A DNA stretch of 64,000 nt from Argopecten irradians. Lineage: Eukaryota; Mollusca; Bivalvia; Pectinida; Pectinidae. Below, piece by piece: positions 58,323 to 64,000 of the stretch (the stretch's first letter is position 1; each line of letters opens with the position of its first letter). Location: the NCBI RefSeq assembly GCF_041381155.1, contig NC_091147.1, positions 39,000,053 to 39,064,052 on the forward strand. The letters are read 5' to 3'. A program made the translations under genes and the position numbers. Under the pieces are notes generated by a model that saw only the letters and a program-made list of their open reading frames with translations, had not been told where the DNA came from and ran no database searches.

Positions 58323-60004
58323 GTGACGTCACGAGGACAACGGGATCGAATCTACTCGCATAAGATAGAGAGGCAATTTTTGGTGTCTGCCATCTAATAT
58401 AAACTATCTGTTTGTAAATATCGATTTTGAAGACACAAATACCAGTGTTCATGTCCGATACCTATTTAATATTATCCTTAATCACATATATGAGTTTGAA
58501 AAATGCTTGAAAACAGAGATTTATACAATGCATAAATGTATATTGATGTACCTGTCTTAGATAAATGAACATGTACATCTCTACTTAATTACTGCATAAT
58601 TAATACACAATATACACAATAAAATGTTCATAATAATCCATGTACGTTGTATATCTGCGGTGGTTGGAATCACATATATGTGAATATTATATCAAGGATT
58701 CTTGATTATGTTATCCAAAGCCCGACTCGGGTCTTTGAATGTCTACTGGTCAAACCCGCTTAACAGATTTCTGATTTTTTTTATAAAACCTGCCCATACG
58801 ATTAAGTTATGATTCCAAACAGACTTTTTTGCATATATGTAATTGCATCTACTAATTGCGTTATATCTGAAACCGATCTATTTGTTTTTTGACGAAATAC
58901 ATTTAGCTTACATATAATACAGTACACTCGACGACTTGTTGATATTTCGCTCAAGTTCATTCATTAATGTCTTTAATTGAAAAATAAATCATGCACGGGT
59001 CAGACGAAAACAATGAGACTGAAGATGTCTATGTGACAAGTCTAATCCAAGTAGCAGATATCAAGTAGAGAACGTGCTGCGCTAATCTCTATACCTGTAT
59101 ACTGCAGTAACTAAACCGCGTGGTCAACCGAGAATAATGAGGGGGCTTACCAGATTACGTAAGAAAGGTGTAATGGTATCGCTATAATATATAATGTATA
59201 ATGTAATATTTGTTTACACTTAAAAATCCCTGGTTTGCAGTAAAATATACCGTTCCAACATAACATATAACAAGTGTATCAATTACTAGATGTACAGTAT
59301 ATATTTCAGAATGACTCATTATACATCTGTCTTTTATATATGTTCTGGTTACACGTAAATGTATTTTTATAACAAAAACTACAAAATTATTTACAAATGG
59401 CATGTCAAAAGAACAATGCAAATATAATGCTCAATGTCAGAATTTTGATATTTCTGATAGTTGCTAGATTTCGGATATCCATTTTTTTACTCTCCTCCTA
59501 ATGTATGCCTATGATATCTACGTGTATTTAACTATGAAATACATTTAAAACATTTTCTTTTCGTTACATGTATGTTGGTTCTTGAAATCAGAAACATATA
59601 TACATATATATTTCTGTTGAAATCCATAGGCCTAGAGAGAATTTTTAATTATACAGAAACATATTCAAATGAATAATTATATAATTTTAGATCACATTAT
59701 GAAAATGGAATATTCCCGAGGTTTGATAATTTAGAAAGTTGTTAAAACAGAGATAAGATCTCTAGTTAAATGTACCAGAAACATAAATAACGTATACATG
59801 TTTCCGCTAACCTATATATGTATTTAGCCTAATTTCAGTTGTAATATTTCCTATTATATATATAATTAAATCGTCAACATAACTGTATACTGTATATATA
59901 TTTGTAAAATTCTCGTAACCCCATTTCAGGAATACATATATGTCCCCCTTTGTGCTATAACCCCACTACCAAACACATCACTGCTGTTGTCCTCGTGACG
60001 TCAC
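58323..60004. repeat. Widely spaced inverted repeat with CRE palindromes
   Basis: GTGACGTCACGAGGACAAC at 58,323-58,341 is a perfect reverse complement of GTTGTCCTCGTGACGTCAC at 59,986-60,004, with weaker similarity beyond. Each arm holds the palindrome TGACGTCA. The ~1.64 kb between is AT-rich and has no supported gene. It may be the ends of a decayed DNA transposon. Confidence 0.6.
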
Positions 60005-60397
60005 ATCCGGTTATTCCCCAAATCAGCATTCGATATACAGGTAAAATCGGTACTGAAGCGGCCGATTTTGATGCGGTTTCAACATTCTTGTCAGGAGATC
60101 AAACAAAATAACATATGCAAATATTATTTTCCGTTCCGTGTACTATTTAAGTTCATTTTACACTAAAATTTAACAAGTAATATATAGTTTTATGGTAATG
60201 AAATGGTATATTTCGTTGAAGAGAATGTGTTTAAAGTTTGAAGCGAGGGCGAGAGCCACCATATTGAACAATAATAAAATTTACTAACCCCCTGTAAAGT
60301 GATAGGGGGTCACCACGTGACAGTTCTCTGCCAATTATTTAGGGACTAATGGAATCTAACATGGGTCTGTGAAGTGGATATGGATATCTCAACCCGA

Positions 60398-60458
60398 GTG
60401 AAAAATTTTGGCCGGTCAACCCGAGGCTTGCTGAGGGTTGACGGCCAAAATCTTTCAC
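60398..60458. repeat. Strong hairpin
   Basis: TTTTGGCCGGTCAACCC and GGGTTGACGGCCAAAA form arms around a 12-base loop, extended by GTGAAA/TTTCAC. It resembles dispersed hairpin-ended repeats but has no visible partner here. Confidence 0.65.
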
Positions 60459-61464
60459 GAGAAATCTTTCTGCATTGATAAAAAATGATGGATAACTTAA
60501 CATATTTGTCGAGGCTCTGTTGAGAGTGACCACTCTATTCGCCGATCACATGAAAAAAATCTAAGAATCACTGTCGTTGTTTTCTCAATTTTATGATTAA
60601 AAAAAGGCCGTGGTGCGACCATGGTGTGATATTGCTACAAGTAGACTGAAAAAAAATTCTGGAAAATAAAGCCAAAATTTTATTTGTTACAATTATACTC
60701 TTCAGAAAATAATACAGTTTGACGACATAAAACATGATTGTGATACCGTTTTCGATAAAAAAAAAGGGGGGACACTCTCTTACACCTTTACAGGGCAATT
60801 TTAATTTGGCTATAGCACAGGCCCCTGGGACCTTTTGGATTTTTGTAGCGTATTTCAAGGTTTTGCATCAATTTTACTACATATGACATTTATGTTTTGC
60901 GGGAAAATTTCCATTGTTCGTGAAAGAGGTCCTTTATCTCAACTTTGTACATATTATCAATCGTCAATATATACACACAGTTTGTTTAGGGGTTTTTTTT
61001 CTTCATATTTTAGGGTACCAATATTGATCATATTAAACCGATTGCAAATTTATATAAACCAGCGACATGGATATATAAACTCGCTGAATTTATTTTGACT
61101 AATTTGTTATCAGTGCCTGAAAACCTCCGTTTTTTAATCTCTCGCTTCGGCGATAACTATTTCTGACTGTGCAAAGTTCGTCAGGTAGCTGTGTACACGT
61201 GAACAATATTAAGGAGAAACAAATAATGTTAGATATGATCTGAAATATCATAAATGACCCTTTTAAACACTTAGTGGAGGGAGTTCGATCTCTTATAAGT
61301 CAAGATGTCAGTGGCGTAGGAAGATGAAACGTAATCGGGGGAGGGGCGGGCTTAATATTTCGTAACACCCCCACCCCACCCCCCTCTCCCTCGCGCGCCC
61401 CGTATCCACAGGAGAAACTTGATATACTTTTTTTTCATATACCATTACATATAATCCTTGTACA
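60459..61464. other. Non-coding segment
   Basis: No gene was found. A purine-rich GGGGGAGGGGCGGG tract and a pyrimidine-rich CCCCACCCC tract occur at ~61,338-61,385 next to CAGTGGCGTAGGAAG, which resembles some DNA-transposon ends. Confidence 0.4.
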
Positions 61465-62105
61465 CATATATAGACAGTGGCGTCGCCAACAGGAAATTAA
61501 TGAATACGCAAACTAGCGTGCGAGTTTGGGAGTCCAGTATCTCCTGGAAAAATATTACGATATATAGATTGACTGAGATGAGTTTTACAATGTATTTTGA
61601 TGATTCTTCGAGTGCCGAAGACGTGATATTTTGGTGTATGGATGATCCGGGGGGTCTCCCACGCCACGAGAAAAAATTGTATGATTTAGAATGACTGAGA
61701 GGAGTCTTACGATGCATTTTGTTGAAGTTGCGAGCGCCGAAGGCTCGAGATTTTGGCGTTGGGGGGTCCGGGAATTTTTTTTTTACGATTTAGAATGGCT
61801 GAGAAGAGTTTTACTTCGCTGATACTTCGCTGATGGCGGCCTCGTTGAAAGTGTACACACTTGTAGAGAGGCAGAGATGCATCTTAATTTTTGGAATTTG
61901 CGAGAGCCGAAGGCGCGAGAAGATTTTGGTGTTTGAGGGGTGCGGAGGTCTCCTCCTCCCCCTCCCCCGGAAAAAATTGTACTTATTAGTATGGTTTAGA
62001 TGAGTTTTACGATGCAATTTGTTGAATTTGTTGAGCAACGAAGGCGCAAGATTTTGTTGTTGGGAGGGGGGGGGGGGTGTCATGGGTTCTCCCCCGGGAA
62101 AAAAA
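61465..62105 (+). repeat. Diverged tandem repeat, ~110-180 bp unit, about four copies
   Basis: Each unit has a GAGTTTTACGATGCATTTTG-like block, then GAGYGCCGAAGGCGCGAGAT and TTTGGTGTTGGGGG, then a GGGAAAAAATTGTA-like end. It includes G runs up to ~12 at ~62,065-62,080. Confidence 0.7.
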
Positions 62106-62109
62106 AGGA

Positions 62110-62790
62110 TCATGGTCGGATCACATCTTCATTTGTGAAACAGTTTCATCAAGACAGAACTTATTACGAACAATGAAACATAAACTAGATAGAAATTCAC
62201 CAAAAACATTATATCTCTTCTATATCAGATCAATTTTATTGCCCCCCCCCCCCCCCCCATTTGAGGGTATTAATCGCCTCCTATCCCCATTATCTATAAC
62301 AAATGGCTACACCAGTTTGGAATTTAATAAATTTGTGTTTATTTTCTAAACCAGAACTGATTCAAAATTATCAACAAAATCGATAATGTTACTAGTGAGA
62401 ACATGTGTACTCCAATGAGACACACAGGTACAAGAGGTCATAATAAAAAACTCTACAAGAAACCCTTTCGTCTCAACTCGGCAAGAAATGTTTTCAGTAA
62501 CAGGATAGTGGAGTCCTGGAATTCTCTCTCTGTTGATGTGGTCAATGCTGAAAACCTGAAAATTTTCAAAAATAGGCTAAACAAGCACTGGAAAAACCAC
62601 GTCACGAAATTTTCACCATCAACCTAGGAAAGACATTATATTATACTTAAACCTAGGACATGCTATTAAGGATTTAAGCAATCTTTGAATATTTTACCAT
62701 TATTGTAAATATCACTATACATCTTTACAAGCCGTTTGTGGCTTTCCAATGATGTTGGACTGATGAGAAACTGATGAGAAACTGATTCAC
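62110..62790 (+). mobile_element. LINE 3' fragment (same broad type as 55,450-57,165)
   Basis: LRTMKHKLDRNSPKTLYLFY (62,163-62,225) matches the end of a LINE RT domain. After a C17-type homopolymer, the terminal segment KPFRLNSARNVFSNRIVESW then NSLSVDVVNAENLKIFKNRL (62,460-62,580) is the characteristic C-terminus. A 3' tail ends in GATGAGAAACTGATGAGAAA. It is 5'-truncated and interrupted. Confidence 0.8.
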
Positions 62791-63166
62791 GCCAGTTTTA
62801 TTTTTGGAAAATTATTTGTTTTGCGTCAATGGGCATTAAAGGACTCGTCGGTCGGCTTGGCAACGGTCATATTAATTAGCCTACATTGTATTTCTGGTGG
62901 ATTCACATGTTTCCCAGATCTAGACCACATGCATGTCTACACGGAGTTCATCTGTTATGTCTACAGATATATCTTACAGTCAATAGCTTATCATATTAAA
63001 ATAAAATCTATAGTGCTCTTTGAACTATTTCAATATTACAGAAAATGCAGTAGGCCTAAGTTGCATCGTTTTAACACGCGACACGTGACTGTCACACACG
63101 TGTTGTGTGTGTGGAAGGTCGGTCCCATATATTGCGCAGCCGACATGCGCAATGGTTTTTATTAAG
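62791..63166. other. Possible upstream region of the exon at 63,167
   Basis: Several CACGTG-type and ACACGTG motifs lie at 63,077-63,110. No gene is supported. Confidence 0.3.
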
Positions 63167-63269
63167 ATGGCGGAAAAACAAAACACAGCATAGGCTACTC
63201 CGCTGTTGGAAAATCTTTGTGATTTACAACTGAACGCCATACGTCTGATAGATTCAGATATTAAAGTAG
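63167..63269 (+). CDS. Possible 5' coding exon (low confidence)
   Basis: AAGATGGCGGAAAAAC is a good initiation context. The frame reads MAEKQNTA, then TAG at 63,191-63,193, then ATPLLENLCDLQLNAIRLID and SDIKV up to a strong donor AG|GTAAGA at 63,269/63,270. The segment after the stop looks protein-like, so it may be a disrupted first exon, or an exon whose true start is elsewhere. The family is not recognised and the continuation would be beyond the window. Confidence 0.3.
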
Positions 63270-64000
63270 GTAAGATAAATATTTTTTGTTTATTGTGGTA
63301 CTATTAATCCTATCCAAATGCGAGGTTCAGTTCGAATTTACTATCTTAAGTTTTCACACTGTTACATATATATATATATATATATTTGCCAGGTAAGTCA
63401 ATTATCATGTCGAGACGATTCGTCCCTAAGCAATACTTGCTTTAATATATATGTACGTTTGGAAAAAAACGTGACATAAAGTTTGTAATGATGATGCTAA
63501 ATTACACTTAAAATCAGCAATCTTTTATGTTAAGTGCATGAATCGCTAATTAGACCTTTATTAGAAATATTTGGACAACTCGTCCCAAAAAGAAACCCAG
63601 TTTGTTGCACAACTAGATCTAGTTATACGATGAAATCGCCGATATGACAAGACTACCCTAACAAGTTTAACTTGACTTTTAAAGATTTTGTCCTTCACTG
63701 TAGATGCTGTTTGTTTTAACTTCTTCCTTACAAGATAAAAAATATTGACATTTTAACATCTGAAGCATCGTAGCTTCACTCACGTGTCCCACACGTGTGC
63801 GAGACACGTGAACATATGTAGGTTTGCGAGTACTGCATATTATGAAATGAAATTCGACAGCATCACGTTTTGGATTTAATGTTTGTATTCTTAAGGGAAA
63901 AACATATAGTTAAATTATTTTATTTATTCTGAATATCTATATAGCAAATGACCTACAATTAAGTACTGATGTGTAGTCTACTGATCGAGGATATATGTAG
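63270..64000. other. Non-coding end of window
   Basis: An (AT)n microsatellite lies at 63,366-63,386 and an ACACGTGTGCGAGACACGTG palindromic patch at ~63,791-63,810. No gene was seen. Confidence 0.5.

Noticed and set aside
60339-61098. Several 64-96 codon frames on both strands
   Set aside because: They show no homology, splice context or conservation and overlap hairpin and homopolymer sequence.

Overview
The window is eukaryotic and most likely comes from a bivalve mollusc. It contains spliced genes with GT..AG introns, tRNA-derived SINEs, LINE reverse-transcriptase fragments, and intronless-CDS TRIM E3 ligase genes in tandem, a family known to be expanded in bivalves. It also has many interspersed repeats with a strong terminal hairpin and a core of tandem ~146-158 bp units, the architecture described for bivalve 'pearl'/Helentron-associated elements. 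The species is not determined, and all family names here are by eye.

Layout. Bases 1-11,075 are one uninterrupted minisatellite (47-51 bp units, roughly 220 copies). From 15,273 to 23,631 five exons encode the C-terminal ~203 residues of replication factor C subunit 4 (RFC4, + strand). Its earlier exons are not visible, so the giant minisatellite probably lies inside an upstream RFC4 intron. RFC4 introns and 3' UTR are packed with mobile DNA: a hAT-type MITE with an 8-bp target duplication, nested hairpin/tandem-core elements, SINEs, a SINE-derived 31-bp minisatellite, and a TA-flanked MITE. Just before the last RFC4 exon, the splice acceptor plus the first bases of the exon are repeated in tandem with a 45-bp, in-frame period.

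From ~27.3 to ~55.1 kb there is a tandem segmental duplication. Three copies of a 658-codon TRIM gene (RING, two B-boxes, coiled coil, NHL-like propeller) lie on the minus strand at 28.5-30.5, 42.6-44.6 and 50.8-52.8 kb. Each has a conserved upstream 5'-UTR intron and IRF-element-like motifs. The middle copy carries one in-frame nonsense codon. A fourth, partial block without a TRIM gene lies at 48.15-50.09 kb. Between copies 1 and 2 are a 33-bp satellite (35.7-39.6 kb) and a 43-bp minisatellite (40.3-42.2 kb). Comparing the duplicated blocks gives natural 'before' and 'after' states for a transposon insertion, a foldback insertion and a minisatellite expansion.

From 55.1 kb to the end the sequence is mostly non-coding. 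It holds a decayed LINE (55.45-57.17 kb, minus), a decayed exon resembling the winged-helix region of TFIIF beta (GTF2F2), a widely spaced inverted repeat carrying CRE palindromes, a diverged G-rich tandem repeat, a LINE 3' end (62.1-62.8 kb), and a possible 5' exon near 63.2 kb. No single new biochemical system is evident. The most unusual features are the in-frame splice-acceptor array in RFC4, the contrast between diverged TRIM coding regions and near-identical flanks, and the paired empty and filled repeat states.
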